Assembly (NCBI GenBank): GCA_964358205.1 | Contig: CAYHNZ010000001.1 | Coordinates: 6,991 to 70,990, forward strand | Source of the DNA: JANLIQ01 sp964358205 | GTDB lineage: Bacteria; Patescibacteriota; UBA1384; 2-12-FULL-50-11 | Direction of reading: 5' to 3' | Length of the DNA stretch: 64,000 nt | Part shown: positions 12,201-19,422 of the stretch, in pieces | How positions within the stretch are numbered: the stretch's first letter is position 1 | Layout: each line of letters begins with the position of its first letter | Made by a program: the position numbers and the translations under genes | The notes under the pieces: model-generated | Database searches by the model: none | What the model was told of the DNA's origin: nothing | The model's input: the letters and a program-made list of their open reading frames with translations, nothing else

Positions 12201-15200
12201 GACCTCGTCGACTGACCGCAGCATTACGACGACCGCGGCGATCACTTTAAATCTTGATATTACAAATCCTGCCGCAGCGCTAACCATTTCGGGGACGACG
12301 ACTGTAACGACTGCGCCGTTCACGAAAGTTGGACCAGGGACACTGATCTTGTCGGGCACGAACGGTCATACGGGGCTAACCACGGTCCTGGCTGGGACGC
12401 TAAAAGAGGGCGTCGCCAGTGCACTCTCAACGGGAGCGTTAACTGTTACGAACGGGACATTCGATCTCAATAACTTCTCGGATAGTGTCGGGACAACCAC
12501 TCTTACTAACGGTGGGCAGATGATCGATTCCGGCGGTACGACCGCGGTTTTGACTAGTACAGCAACTTACGCATTGCAAAGCGGTAAGATCAGCGCCCGA
12601 CTGGGTAGCGCCGTTGCTGCCGGTATCTCTAAAACGACAACGGATCGGGTTATTCTTTCCGGCGACAATACGTTTACCAGCACCTCTATAGCCTTGAGTG
12701 CCGGCGCCCTGAACCTTCAAAGCAACAACGCGCTCGGCGCTGCCGGTACGACCTTAACGACCACCATTACCTCGGGCGCGGCTCTGGAAACCCAAAATAA
12801 TATTACGATTCCCAGCACCAAGCCAATTACGGCTAACTTGGGCGGCGTTAACAACAGTGGCGCAATTAGGAATATCGCCGATGCCAATACGATTCAAGCC
12901 AACATCGTGCTTGGTGTGACCAACACTCGGGTGAACTCGGACAGCGGCACCCTCACCTTCCCAACCGTCTCCGGTAACACCAACAATTTAATTGTGGGCG
13001 GCGCCGGCAATACGACAGTTACCGGTATTATTAGCACTACATCTGGCACCTTAACCAAAGACGGTGCAGGCACATTGACGCTTCAAGGCAATAACAGTTA
13101 TACGGGTCTGACAACGATCAGCGCCGGTGTCGTGAATGTTCGGCATGCCGCAGGTCTTGGCACAATTGCGGCCGGTACCTCCGTCGCCGCTGGCGCGGCC
13201 CTGCAAATACAAGGGATCGTCACCGTTGGCGCCGAAACGTTAACGCTCAATGGCACGGGCGTTGCCAGCGACGGAGCGTTAAGAAATATCACCAACAATA
13301 ATACTTATCAGGGTAATATTACTCTCAATACTACCAGTTCGATTGGCTCCGATGCCAACACGCTCACTCTAAGCGGAACAATAACTGGCGGTGCATCCAT
13401 TGGCTTAACTAAAGTTGGTGCCGGCGAGGTGTCAGCTTCCAATACGGTCACGGTTGGTGGCGACCTAACGATTTCAGCGGGAACCTTAACTGCCTCCAGC
13501 AACACCATTACGGTTAGCGGTAACTGGTCTAATAGCGGCACATTTACGGCCGGCGCGAGTACGGTGGTATTAAATGGGGGCGCCACCCAGACTTTATCCG
13601 GAACCATGACCACCACCAGCGCATTTAACAACCTAACCGTGACTAACGCCTTCGGTACCAACGCCTCGGACTGCGAACGAACCAGCTTTGTGGCCTCGAT
13701 CGATTTCGATGCTGCGGCCACGGTGACAACAAACCTAGTCTTTACGACCGCCAGTACCAGGGTGGAATTCAACAGCGGGTCAACCTATGCTTTTACCAAC
13801 ATCAACTGGAACGGTCAGGCATCAGGTACGAAAATTTACTTCCGCAACTCGGACGCTTCCGGTACCTGGTTATTAAAAGTCACCGGCACCCAAACTGCGG
13901 TCTCGTTTATTAATGTCTCCCGCTCCGACGCATCGGTCGTCGGCGGTAACGCCATTGTCGCCAACGACGGCACCAACACCGATTGCACCAATAACACCAA
14001 CTGGACATTCCCGAGTAGCAATACTGCCCCAAATGCGCCAACTAGCTTGGCCCAAAAGCGCACAACCGATGTGGCGCTCGCCACCGGTGATTGGACCAAT
14101 GAAACATCCGTTAAGTTTACGGCAACCGCCAGCGACACCGATAATCCCGACACACTGAAGCTCTGTATTGAAGCAATTGCGATTGCCAGCAATTTTACTA
14201 ACACCGACACCGGCTGTGGAAGCTTAACCGCCTATAGCGGTACACCAATCACTGTTACCGTCACCTTGTCTGGCCTAGTTACCAGTACCGAGTACAAATG
14301 GCAGGCGAGAATCAAGGACACGGCTGATGCCGCTTCGGCCTGGAGCGATTACGCCGCCAATGGGTCTAGTCGCGATTTTGGTGTTGATACAACCGCTTGT
14401 ACGACCGCCACCGTTTACGATGGCAGTTCCGCTGGTGTAGATGCCGACTTTAACGATAGCTCGCTAACGGCGCTATCAGGCAACTGGGATGCTTTTACTT
14501 GTACTGTTTCGGGTCTGCAGAAGTATGAGTACTCAATCGGCGTGACCGCCGGCGGTACGACAATCAAGGGCTGGACCGATAACTCGACGACAGCATCGGT
14601 CACCGCCGGTAGCTTGATTTTACACACTAATGAGCTCTATTTCATTAACATCCGAGCGACCGACAACGCCAGCAACGTTTCGTCAGTGGTGTCGTCTAAT
14701 GGCCAACAGGTTTTACCGTCGTTAAGTTTTACTATGGGCAGTAACACGATTAGCTTTACTAATTTAAATAGCACCAACAACCGACTCGACACTAAAACCG
14801 TTAGTCTAACCACCAGCACTAATGCTTTCGGCGGTTATATTATTCGCCAGTACGCCGGTGGCTTACTAACCGACGGTACCAATACCATACCGATGTTCTC
14901 GGCTGGCTCGTACGCCGCACCAGCTTCGTGGGGGACAGGGTTTTGCTCGGGTACAACTTGTGGTTACGGCTATACATCTAACGACACAACTATCCAAGGC
15001 AGCAACTTATTTAGTAGTGGCACGCTTTATGCCCCCTTTAGCCAAACTCCTTCTGGCGATATTGTGGCCGATCACACCGCCGCCGTTGACGGTACGAGCG
15101 GTGCAGTTAGCAACGAGTCGTTCACTATTACCCATAAAGTCGCCGTAACCGCTCTACAAGCGGCCAAAACCTATCAAGCAACAGTCTACTTGATTGTCAC

Positions 15201-15213
15201 TGGCACTTTTTAA
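3220..15213 (+). CDS. Giant secreted beta-strand-repeat surface protein (3,997 aa)
   Basis: The N-terminus has a basic stretch and one hydrophobic segment (about residues 32-56, FFSVFFSVVVLLGVIAFF), acting as signal or anchor. Residues 60-420 are Ig-like. From about residue 430 to 3430 the protein is made of units of the type GTLTKxGxGTLTLSGxNTYTGLTTVxAGTL, the autotransporter-associated beta-strand repeat (PATR) pattern; I recognise about twenty clear copies. A larger module (FRGxSLGxTPAAN to RLLNGxGFSxEY) occurs twice. The C-terminal 550 residues contain a fibronectin-III-like stretch and an end (AKTYQATVYLIVTGTF) resembling that of the next gene's product. There is no autotransporter barrel, LPxTG or C-terminal membrane segment. 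A purine-rich GGGAGAGGGGG precedes the ATG. Likely role: a long surface fibre or adhesin (inference). Confidence 0.85.
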   Translation: MAPQIQRARRRFDGVYQATRGKILCEYNLHPVRFFSVFFSVVVLLGVIAFFKPVSASIGLHLDQRELQNKYPNFWTLAEQKKISPSSDKYFIGDEPVVPSSSPVVLAVASDSTNIEVTADSAHEDIGQNPNQFTKSVSVEQVERGTKISQKETDGQAGLYRIKAQDRVTGAVTAEETIAWGVLAFNPDYSIYPTDTSATLAMAVLDDRGKMICDASLTIEITDPNGNKKILSTENELVLVNNACLIYGPTSEPDYIANYQTGTEGDYQVTIKARVGSGVRTLHDKFSVKDNQPFYLQRVGATRTFPNAEYVYKLNFQPKVDGQYQLTETVPAEFIISDTSAKITEVGDVKKLVWQVDAKAKADQTLMFGYKGPLKSPHLYTFGPAEVSYVADARSSSITQSQQSASRKLQAESWTEPRAWQIASDAPSTVNWDGSSSANWSDGANWSTNAIPQAGDNLVFPAGAANKSNSNDLGENMLFNSITFNDSGYTLAGNTIIVGQGLNGITDAVVSGGNTISLNLRVDVTRWLTVTNSGETLTISGTIAGVGGITKEGQGKLVLSGANTYGGVTKINGGDISARSNTALGTIATGTEVVGEAALELQGTIAIGREPLTLRGYGESSGGALKNVSDSNSFDGLITIAGIAEIQSDSGTLTLNGGVTGAAIPLVLDGAGNITFAKAPVANTSGLITKNGAGTLTYNFPNTYTGLTTVNAGTLTYGVDNAILSGGITVNGGTVDIATFSDMVGTVTLGTLAGGSGIITGSTGVLSSASYVVYVGTISAIIAGDGGTLAKSTPGTVTLTRPNLFSGATTVTVGTLKIQDSLALGVIDGITTVSAGATLQVDGTGLSIPEFITISGVGLLNQGVIWNSTGSNTVTGLVTMAAASTIKADVSTTITYATNGFTGAFGLTVNGDGDTTISGPIATTSGTLSKNGPGTLTLTAFNPYTGATTINTGTLTLNSNGAITMSASIAINSNGKLIADNSSVVTDRIGDAVAVSMNGGSWDFYGSSSTNTLATAGTLTMTGGKNAITVFAGTGGYTIMRFASFSRTAGARGLFRGASLGATPAANVATILFTTAPTLLGDDGVAGTSAVSIMQGVFGDNSTSGTGTDMVTYGRGNNNGLRLLNGAGFSNEYTTNFLTTNANIKISSATAAITSQINSLILDSGASITNPGSAQTITFMSGNILNLEASGSIAGANTTLAAGAVEFSISTPQSLTISSLITTTGGLTKGGTGTLTFSTAKTYTGLTSVNDGTLIYGINDAISSGAVTVNDATLDIATFTDTVGAVVVQGGTITGTSGVLTATSYDLRAATINAILAGSGTLTVVNTNERTDAVTTLSRDNTFTGSIALTSGVLKLGGAGGGSNTPLGTTAAGITMTSGAMLDLNGYTLVTSEAISATGTGIALQGAIINSSASTVTYNGVITQTAAARIGANYGKIIIGTGGITGTFNLTLGGFGDIDVTSAITISTGTITKDGFGIYTPSSASSTYTGLTTVSAGTLKLGVSGGATNTPLGTNAGGVTVTAGATLDMNGFSLATVADTLTINGTGSGTGDFAAGALVNSSGTGVTYVGAIVLGSATTVKSNSGTITLTTGGITGAFALTLGGTASSTISGVIATAAGTIIKIDTGTWTLSSVNTYTGAATIYQGTIKNGIAAAAGGGPLGTAAGATTIFSGGVLDMNGFSLSALAEGLTINGFGIESGGAMVNNSGSGVTYLGTRALGSDTRTTNSGAGLLTLSGIQSGAFESRYGGAGNITISVAIAATASSFWKDGAGTVILSAANGHTGVTTVAAGTLQYGILNTLAAGAVVVNGGTLNIVSFSDTVGAVTLVDGMISGTTGILTATGYTFESGTISGIIAGAVAVNKYTAGTVVISGVETISSTLTIHAGTIEISGSGSAVGVTAITINLGATLTLDNSTTAVASRLLDTIVLTMNGGNFNYKGNTASTAAETIGQLLFSSGHNTVTVTPGAGGSTTLTAATNPGINRTAGATVLFRGTSLGSTPAANISTLKFTTAPIVVGGGGGTGTTTISIIKGAYGDNSLTGTGTDMVTHNVGNTNGLRLLNGPGFSGEYAANLGTASANVKLTGDTAATTTNTNSIVLNGGGVTNASVTLPIAATALAGNILIATAHNIAGANTVLGITTFELNVLANAASTVSATVGTATTGSLTLSGSGNVTFSAANPYTGTTFINNATYTYGVANAISSGAATVIGGTYNLNGNSDTIGALNATGGTIATGAGTLTLGGTVTTVANANVTSIITGNLALGANRIFNVGDGLVDNDLVVSATVTGAFTVTKSTGTGVLVLSATDSTYSGSTTISTGTFRFGSGGSGANGPLGTTAAATIISSGASLDLNGYSLATAEGLTISGTGVGANGAIMNTSSAAATYQGLIILGAAATITSNYGDITISNTGSMTGTGFALTLRGAGNGSIATQVNTSTGGSRVKNGLGTWTVSGDGGYTGVTTITLGVLKLGAAGGATNTPLGTTGTNTTIASGAMLDLNGFTLGTAEPLSIQGTGIANAGAITTSSGIATSYSGAITIATASRITNYGNGTFSLSGAIAGGAVALTTVNAPGTITQTSASVWSGTTSSLTKEGWGTTILAGQNSITGSMTVSSGTLQLGANGGAANTPTGTIAGGVIVSAGAVFDLSTFVLGGASTWEPLTLNGSGIKNGGALISAATSGNNFGVVTYGSSARVVNNASGTITFVGAPTGTFNYVFGGTGPITITGVMPAVAITITKYDSGILLLNGAHLSTGLIRINGGTVRYGVANAILVNAVTIAGGTLDINGQTDAVGAIILMSGTITNGGAAATLTGTAYTFYGGAITAVLAGTAIAMAKNTGATLTINQALTNTGTLTINAGTVQYLASNVVANTAAVIVAGGTLDIGAQTDTVAAVTLTSGAITGSTGILTGTSYAVASGTISAILAGAVTLAKTTAGTVTLSGVNTYSGVTTISGGVLSVGTIGNGGVAGNLGAAPAAASNIVSNTGTGTLQYTGTTSSTDRSITTTAAITLNLDITNPAAALTISGTTTVTTAPFTKVGPGTLILSGTNGHTGLTTVLAGTLKEGVASALSTGALTVTNGTFDLNNFSDSVGTTTLTNGGQMIDSGGTTAVLTSTATYALQSGKISARLGSAVAAGISKTTTDRVILSGDNTFTSTSIALSAGALNLQSNNALGAAGTTLTTTITSGAALETQNNITIPSTKPITANLGGVNNSGAIRNIADANTIQANIVLGVTNTRVNSDSGTLTFPTVSGNTNNLIVGGAGNTTVTGIISTTSGTLTKDGAGTLTLQGNNSYTGLTTISAGVVNVRHAAGLGTIAAGTSVAAGAALQIQGIVTVGAETLTLNGTGVASDGALRNITNNNTYQGNITLNTTSSIGSDANTLTLSGTITGGASIGLTKVGAGEVSASNTVTVGGDLTISAGTLTASSNTITVSGNWSNSGTFTAGASTVVLNGGATQTLSGTMTTTSAFNNLTVTNAFGTNASDCERTSFVASIDFDAAATVTTNLVFTTASTRVEFNSGSTYAFTNINWNGQASGTKIYFRNSDASGTWLLKVTGTQTAVSFINVSRSDASVVGGNAIVANDGTNTDCTNNTNWTFPSSNTAPNAPTSLAQKRTTDVALATGDWTNETSVKFTATASDTDNPDTLKLCIEAIAIASNFTNTDTGCGSLTAYSGTPITVTVTLSGLVTSTEYKWQARIKDTADAASAWSDYAANGSSRDFGVDTTACTTATVYDGSSAGVDADFNDSSLTALSGNWDAFTCTVSGLQKYEYSIGVTAGGTTIKGWTDNSTTASVTAGSLILHTNELYFINIRATDNASNVSSVVSSNGQQVLPSLSFTMGSNTISFTNLNSTNNRLDTKTVSLTTSTNAFGGYIIRQYAGGLLTDGTNTIPMFSAGSYAAPASWGTGFCSGTTCGYGYTSNDTTIQGSNLFSSGTLYAPFSQTPSGDIVADHTAAVDGTSGAVSNESFTITHKVAVTALQAAKTYQATVYLIVTGTF

Positions 15214-15245
15214 TAACCAACGAAGCGACGCAAATCAACTCTAGC

Positions 15246-15280
15246 TTGACAGTTGCCAAAGAAAATAATTACAGTAAAGT
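15246..15280 (+). promoter_or_regulatory. Promoter of the 15.3 kb secreted-protein gene
   Basis: TTGACA at 15246-15251 is followed by TACAGT (15270-15275, 18-base spacer) and an overlapping TAAAGT at 15275-15280, which ends six bases before the ATG. Confidence 0.5.
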
Positions 15281-15286
15281 TACAGC

Positions 15287-16384
15287 ATGAGGGGAACAAC
15301 GCTGCGACGTTTCGGAATATATTTATCAATCACAGTTCTTTTAGTCGCCTTTAGCCCAATTCAGGATACGGCTTTGGCGGCGGCCATTAGTACTGCTTCC
15401 GACACAATGTCCACCATCAAGCAGAGCGTTAACGCTGACCACACCATTCAGTTCATCACTCCTACTGGTGTCGCGGCCGGCGAAACTATTACTTACGCCT
15501 TCCCAACCGGTTTTACCCTGCTGGCCGAAGCGGTTAATAACTTTGACTTTGCCGTCAGTGCCGCTGGCTCGTGTGCCAGCTTTACCGATAAAGCTCTGGC
15601 CCTAACCGCTTCTGGTGCAACCTGGGGGTTAGACGTCACCAGCCAAACCATCACCGTTACATCGGGAACAGATACCATCGCTGCTGGTCGTTGCGTGCAG
15701 CTAGAAGCTGGCACAGTTGCCACCGACGGCACCACTGGTGCGGCTAACACCATTGTCAACCAGACGGCGGTCCAAAATACCACCGACGCCAAAATAGTAA
15801 TTGATGGTAGTATGGTCGATACCGGTACGATTGCCGTCGAAATTGTGACCGACAACACCTTGGCGGTCACTGCCACCGTTGACCCAAGCATTACTTGTGC
15901 CGTCGATGGTAACATCGCCCAATTTGGGACGTTTGTGACCAGCACGGTTGACACCGCCAGTCAAACGCCGATCTGGACCATTAGCACTAACGCCAACACT
16001 GGCTACAACTTGTCGGTTAAATCGGCCGGCAATGCCACCAACGCTGGACTATATAGTTCCTCTGCCGCCTATGTAATCAAGTCGGCTGACGGTTCTGAAA
16101 ACTCAACGGCTGACTTAAGCGTGGCCGCGACGATCGGTTATGGTATGCAGGCAAGCAAAGCGAACGGCGACGCCGGCTCCGCCGCGTCCACTATTTCATC
16201 GCCTTACACGTCAACTAGCGATACGGTTGGTCGCTTACAGCTCACTGCGCAAACCGTCTCGTCAGCCGGTGGGCCAGTTTCCAACGCCACCGTTACCACG
16301 ACACTTAAAGCCAAAGTCACTGGTTTAGTGCCACCCGGCGCCTACGTTGATACCCTTACTTACGTTTGCAGCGGAATCTATTAA
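15287..16384 (+). CDS. Secreted surface protein, WxL-like context
   Basis: 365 residues. A signal peptide occupies about residues 1-32 (FGIYLSITVLLVAFSPIQDT, then ALAAA). The rest is Thr/Ser/Ala-rich and predicted all-beta, with a few Cys residues (GSCASF, GRCVQL, ITCAV, TYVCSG). The C-terminal third (WTISTNANTGYNLSV to PPGAYVDTLTYVCSGIY) has the same plan as the end of the upstream giant protein. I do not recognise a named family. The downstream DUF916-like gene follows after four bases, so the two are probably cotranscribed and act together at the cell surface, as WxL proteins and their partners do in Firmicutes. That analogy is inference. Confidence 0.75.
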   Translation: MRGTTLRRFGIYLSITVLLVAFSPIQDTALAAAISTASDTMSTIKQSVNADHTIQFITPTGVAAGETITYAFPTGFTLLAEAVNNFDFAVSAAGSCASFTDKALALTASGATWGLDVTSQTITVTSGTDTIAAGRCVQLEAGTVATDGTTGAANTIVNQTAVQNTTDAKIVIDGSMVDTGTIAVEIVTDNTLAVTATVDPSITCAVDGNIAQFGTFVTSTVDTASQTPIWTISTNANTGYNLSVKSAGNATNAGLYSSSAAYVIKSADGSENSTADLSVAATIGYGMQASKANGDAGSAASTISSPYTSTSDTVGRLQLTAQTVSSAGGPVSNATVTTTLKAKVTGLVPPGAYVDTLTYVCSGIY

Positions 16385-16388
16385 TCTG

Positions 16389-17399
16389 ATGAGGCAGCGT
16401 CTCCACCTGCTTACCAAACTCTTTTTGGCTCTTTTGGTGGGTGGCGTTATTTTTATTTCGGCTACTCGGGCACAAACTGACACCGGCATTACTTTCGGTA
16501 TAACGATTGCGCCAGTTATAGACGAATTTAGCTCTGAATCGGGAACAACAACGTCGCGAACAATCAAGATTACTAATCCCATTCAGGAGGTGGTCACCCT
16601 TTATCCACAAGCGCTTAATATTTACTCCGATAACGACAAGGGTCAGCCAAAATTTTACAGCCTGAACGAACGTAACTCGCGCTACTCTGTTTCCGACTGG
16701 ATTACATTCTCCAAGCCGTTAATAAGGATTGCGCCAGGTGAAGTTGAAGAATTTGCCTACAAGCTAACCGTCCCCAAGGATGCCGAGCCCGGTGGCCATT
16801 ACGGTGCGGTGCTGTTTTCAACCAAACCGCCAGTTGTCCAAACACCAGACCCTAAAAATAGTCAAGTCAGCGTGGTTGGTCTAATCGGCACGCTCGTACT
16901 GCACACGGTTCCTGGAGCGGTCGTTCAGAAAGCAACTCTAACTAATTACTCTGCGCCAACAATTTTAATCCGGGCACCAGCCAATTTTTCACTAACTTTC
17001 CAGAACACCGGTAATGTTCATATTAAACCAGTTGGCGAGATAAAGGTTCGCAATCTTTTTGGGGAAGTAACGACCAGCCTGAAGGTCAACGACGGCGGCG
17101 GTAGCGTTCTGCCGGAAAGCACTCGAAAATATGAAACCAGCTGGAAATTTAACTGGCAGCAGATCGGTAAATTTACCGCCTCTGCCGTCGTTACTTTTGG
17201 TACACCCGAGCAGCAAATAATCTCTGTTAGAACCTTTTACATCATTCCAGTTTGGTCGCTAGTGTTATCTGGCCTGATTATATTAATAATTATTTGGTTG
17301 ATTTTCCGGCGCCAACGCCGAGCGAAAACTATGCCACCGCCACCAACCTCACCACCGTCACCACCGGAACCAAAACGACCAGGATTTGCGATGCGCTAA
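16389..17399 (+). CDS. Membrane-anchored DUF916/WxL-interacting-like protein
   Basis: 336 residues from the ATG at 16389, four bases after the previous stop; an in-frame upstream ATG lies inside the preceding gene. It has a signal peptide (LFLALLVGGVIFISATRA). An Ig-like domain follows, with ITIAPVIDEFSSESGTTTSR, KITNPIQEVVTLYP and APGEVEEFAYKLTVPKDAEP, then GGHYGAVLF. This is the layout of DUF916-type proteins that bind WxL surface proteins. One transmembrane helix near residue 300 (SLVLSGLIILIIIWLIF) is followed by an Arg/Lys-rich, proline-rich cytoplasmic tail. Likely role: tethering the two upstream secreted proteins to the membrane (inference). Its stop abuts the convergent gene at 17400. 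Confidence 0.7.
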   Translation: MRQRLHLLTKLFLALLVGGVIFISATRAQTDTGITFGITIAPVIDEFSSESGTTTSRTIKITNPIQEVVTLYPQALNIYSDNDKGQPKFYSLNERNSRYSVSDWITFSKPLIRIAPGEVEEFAYKLTVPKDAEPGGHYGAVLFSTKPPVVQTPDPKNSQVSVVGLIGTLVLHTVPGAVVQKATLTNYSAPTILIRAPANFSLTFQNTGNVHIKPVGEIKVRNLFGEVTTSLKVNDGGGSVLPESTRKYETSWKFNWQQIGKFTASAVVTFGTPEQQIISVRTFYIIPVWSLVLSGLIILIIIWLIFRRQRRAKTMPPPPTSPPSPPEPKRPGFAMR

Positions 17400-17789
17400 T
17401 TAAATAAACCAACGGCTAACGATTCTCCAGATCCGTTTTAATAGAGCGGGAATTGGTCGCTCGTCGCGTTGATAAACCAAGCCGGGTTTGGAAAAATTAA
17501 GACTGGACTTGATTGACTGATATTGCTCGATAATTGATTGCGAATAAGGAACTTCTTTACCGTCGACTTCGCCCAACACTACTCGAGGTCGAGTTTCCTC
17601 GGCGGTATTGCTAATGATTTTTTGGATAGTCAAATTTTGATCGACCACAATTATTCGCTGGGGCAGAACTGTTGCAACTACTGTGATTGTGCTTGAGGTG
17701 GTTTCGGTCGCCAACAGTAGTGCGTTAGCCAGTAGCACCGTCAATAAGGTGATGAGGCCGTAGCTAATTAGGTTGAGACTCCTTTTCAT
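17400..17789 (-). CDS. Small secreted or membrane protein of unknown function
   Basis: 129 residues. The N-terminal hydrophobic segment (residues 8-28, ISYGLITLLTVLLANALLLA) is a signal or anchor. A short extracytoplasmic part follows (TITVVATVLPQRIIVVDQNL), then a basic amphipathic end (LLKRIWRIVSRWFI). It is the last gene of a three-gene minus-strand operon with the Cache-like proteins, starting two bases after the 148-residue gene. Its position facing the surface-protein operon suggests an envelope role. No family is recognised. Confidence 0.6.
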   Translation of the reverse strand: MKRSLNLISYGLITLLTVLLANALLLATETTSSTITVVATVLPQRIIVVDQNLTIQKIISNTAEETRPRVVLGEVDGKEVPYSQSIIEQYQSIKSSLNFSKPGLVYQRDERPIPALLKRIWRIVSRWFI

Positions 17790-17791
17790 AG

Positions 17792-18238
17792 CTAAAATCT
17801 CACCACCTTAGCGTACACCAAATACCCGCTCGTGGAGTCATTTGGAAAGAATGGAAACATAATATAGAACCGATGATCGATAAAGAGGCGATACGGCCGT
17901 AAGCGTTTTAACGACTGCTCGGGACTCTCATTGAGCACGCCAAGTGAAGACGCTCGTGAGATGCCAATGAAATTTGGTTGGGGTAAATCCTGACCGTTGC
18001 TGTAAGAAACCGTCAGGTTATCTATCTGCTGATAATACAGTTTAAATTGCTTGGCTATCGTGGCTATCTTAGCCGAATCACCTTCAGTGAAAGCGGTAAA
18101 AATCTCTCTATTGCCTATAAGTTTTTGATACCGAGAATTAGCGCGCTCGCTGGCCAAGAACCAACTACCGACAAGTAAAAGCAGAAAAATAGTACCCAAT
18201 AAAACCCACCGATCACGAATTGATCGTTTCTTCGTCAT
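17792..18238 (-). CDS. Membrane-anchored protein next to the Cache sensor
   Basis: 148 residues with one N-terminal membrane segment (WVLLGTIFLLLLVGSWFLA) and an extracytoplasmic domain containing QFKLYYQQIDNLTVSYSNGQ and RPYRLFIDHRFYIMFPFF. The gene overlaps the upstream 345-residue gene by 26 bases, so translation is probably coupled. Its domain looks like a short relative of the PAS-like extracellular sensors, but no firm family call is possible. No signalling domain is present. Confidence 0.55.
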   Translation of the reverse strand: MTKKRSIRDRWVLLGTIFLLLLVGSWFLASERANSRYQKLIGNREIFTAFTEGDSAKIATIAKQFKLYYQQIDNLTVSYSNGQDLPQPNFIGISRASSLGVLNESPEQSLKRLRPYRLFIDHRFYIMFPFFPNDSTSGYLVYAKVVRF

Positions 18239-19250
18239 GTTTGCGGATTACCCAGTAGATAACGGCAATGGCCAGGATTGTTAACAACATTGAGCGGGTG
18301 CCGTTGCCGGTATTGATTCGATTCAGAGATGCGTCAAGCAGTTGCAACTCCTTGGTAGCTTCACTCTTTGGTAGATAGTAAATAATAAAAACGCCGCCAC
18401 TATTGCCCAAATCAACTCGACTGGCCTCTACAAATGTTTCAGTCCCTTCGAAATTGATTTCTTCATCACGGAAGGTTTGGGCGCCGGCTATCAGCGCCGC
18501 GACCGCTCGATCCTCCTTAATATTAGTAGTTTTTGAGCGGACCCCATTGTTATCAAAGAGTATGTTGCCGTCGATATCCGTTACAACAGATTTAAATGTT
18601 GCGTAGTCACTTTTTAGGGCGGCCGCTTGGAAATGATCATTGAGGGCGCTTAAACGGACGGCACTACAAACGATTGCTTGCAAATCTTGACCCTTTAAGA
18701 ATGGGGCGCAATAATTGATTGACGCCGCGCCGTCCTTGAGAGTGTAGTAAACTTTACTAGCCGACCCTCTTTTCGTTTCGATTATATTTTTATAATACGG
18801 CTGACTAGAGGCGTTCGTCCCCAACAGCTGTTTTAGGGGGTCACTATCAAGATTTACCGCGATCACTACGCCAGTTTTATCTAGCACAAACAGCCCACTC
18901 CCGATCCCAGTCACGTCATGTTGTTGGTCGATAATTTTCGCAAGCGCCACTTTGTCGCCGCCGATCACGGCCGTCACTGCCGGTCCGTAGTTAGTTAGAC
19001 GAGAGGTGATATTGTAGACTTCGTTGAAGTAGTCGCTGACTACGGATACACTACCAGCGTGAAGAATATCCAATTCGGCCCAATATTTTTTCTCAAAGGC
19101 CTGTAAGTAATGAGTTTTAATTTTCTGACCGGTGTAACTATTATTGAGATATGTAGAAAAACCGAAAATAATAACCGCTACTAAGACCACCCTCATAATT
19201 ATCCGGTGGCGTTTTAGTAGTTTTTTCCCCTTCCAAACCATGATATTCAT
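18213..19250 (-). CDS. Cache-type extracellular sensor protein without output domain
   Basis: 345 residues from the ATG at 19250; a longer frame exists upstream but runs through tRNA-derived DNA. There is a transmembrane segment at about residues 18-38 and another near 320-338 (MLLTILAIAVIYWVI), with about 280 residues outside between them. The outer part has Cache-like features: LFVLDKTGVVIAVNLDSDPL then LLGTNASSQPYYKNI, and later DIDGNILFDNNG. The cytoplasmic end is only nine residues (RKHDEETINS region), so it cannot signal through HAMP or kinase domains by itself. It heads a three-gene operon. A ligand-binding or scaffold role is inferred. Confidence 0.65.
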   Translation of the reverse strand: MNIMVWKGKKLLKRHRIIMRVVLVAVIIFGFSTYLNNSYTGQKIKTHYLQAFEKKYWAELDILHAGSVSVVSDYFNEVYNITSRLTNYGPAVTAVIGGDKVALAKIIDQQHDVTGIGSGLFVLDKTGVVIAVNLDSDPLKQLLGTNASSQPYYKNIIETKRGSASKVYYTLKDGAASINYCAPFLKGQDLQAIVCSAVRLSALNDHFQAAALKSDYATFKSVVTDIDGNILFDNNGVRSKTTNIKEDRAVAALIAGAQTFRDEEINFEGTETFVEASRVDLGNSGGVFIIYYLPKSEATKELQLLDASLNRINTGNGTRSMLLTILAIAVIYWVIRKHDEETINS

Positions 19251-19343
19251 ATTCACTTTACCACATTGCCGGGTAGTATTTTCCTCACCCAAGAGACGGG
19301 TAATTGACTCTGGTTTATGATAAAATTGCAGAAGTATTTTCGC

Positions 19344-19394
19344 TCCGGGATCGGCTAAGGGCAGGCCTGCAGAATCTGGATCTGCCAACCTTGG
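19344..19394 (+). pseudogene. 5' fragment of a tRNA-Gln
   Basis: TCCGGGA, TC, a paired D-arm (GGCT/GGCC), an anticodon arm GCAGA-ATCTGGA-TCTGC and the 5' T-stem CTTGG are all present and nearly identical to the intact tRNA-Gln at 19458. The T-loop, T-stem 3' strand and acceptor 3' strand are missing. The anticodon loop begins with A instead of the usual pyrimidine. Confidence 0.65.
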
Positions 19395-19422
19395 CCCGCC
19401 CCGCACTTTACAGTCGTTATGC

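Noticed and set aside
4422..13772. Long antisense frames opposite the giant surface gene
   Set aside because: They are low-complexity Val/Pro/Ala shadows caused by the repetitive, biased codon pattern of the sense gene and have no start signals of their own.
3220..15213. Classical type V autotransporter
   Set aside because: The repeats fit, but the C-terminus has no beta-barrel and nothing else in the window indicates an outer membrane.
18213..19406. Longer N-terminus for the Cache-like protein
   Set aside because: The extra 52 codons are encoded by the tRNA-Gln fragment and spacer; the ATG at 19250 directly precedes the basic and membrane segment.
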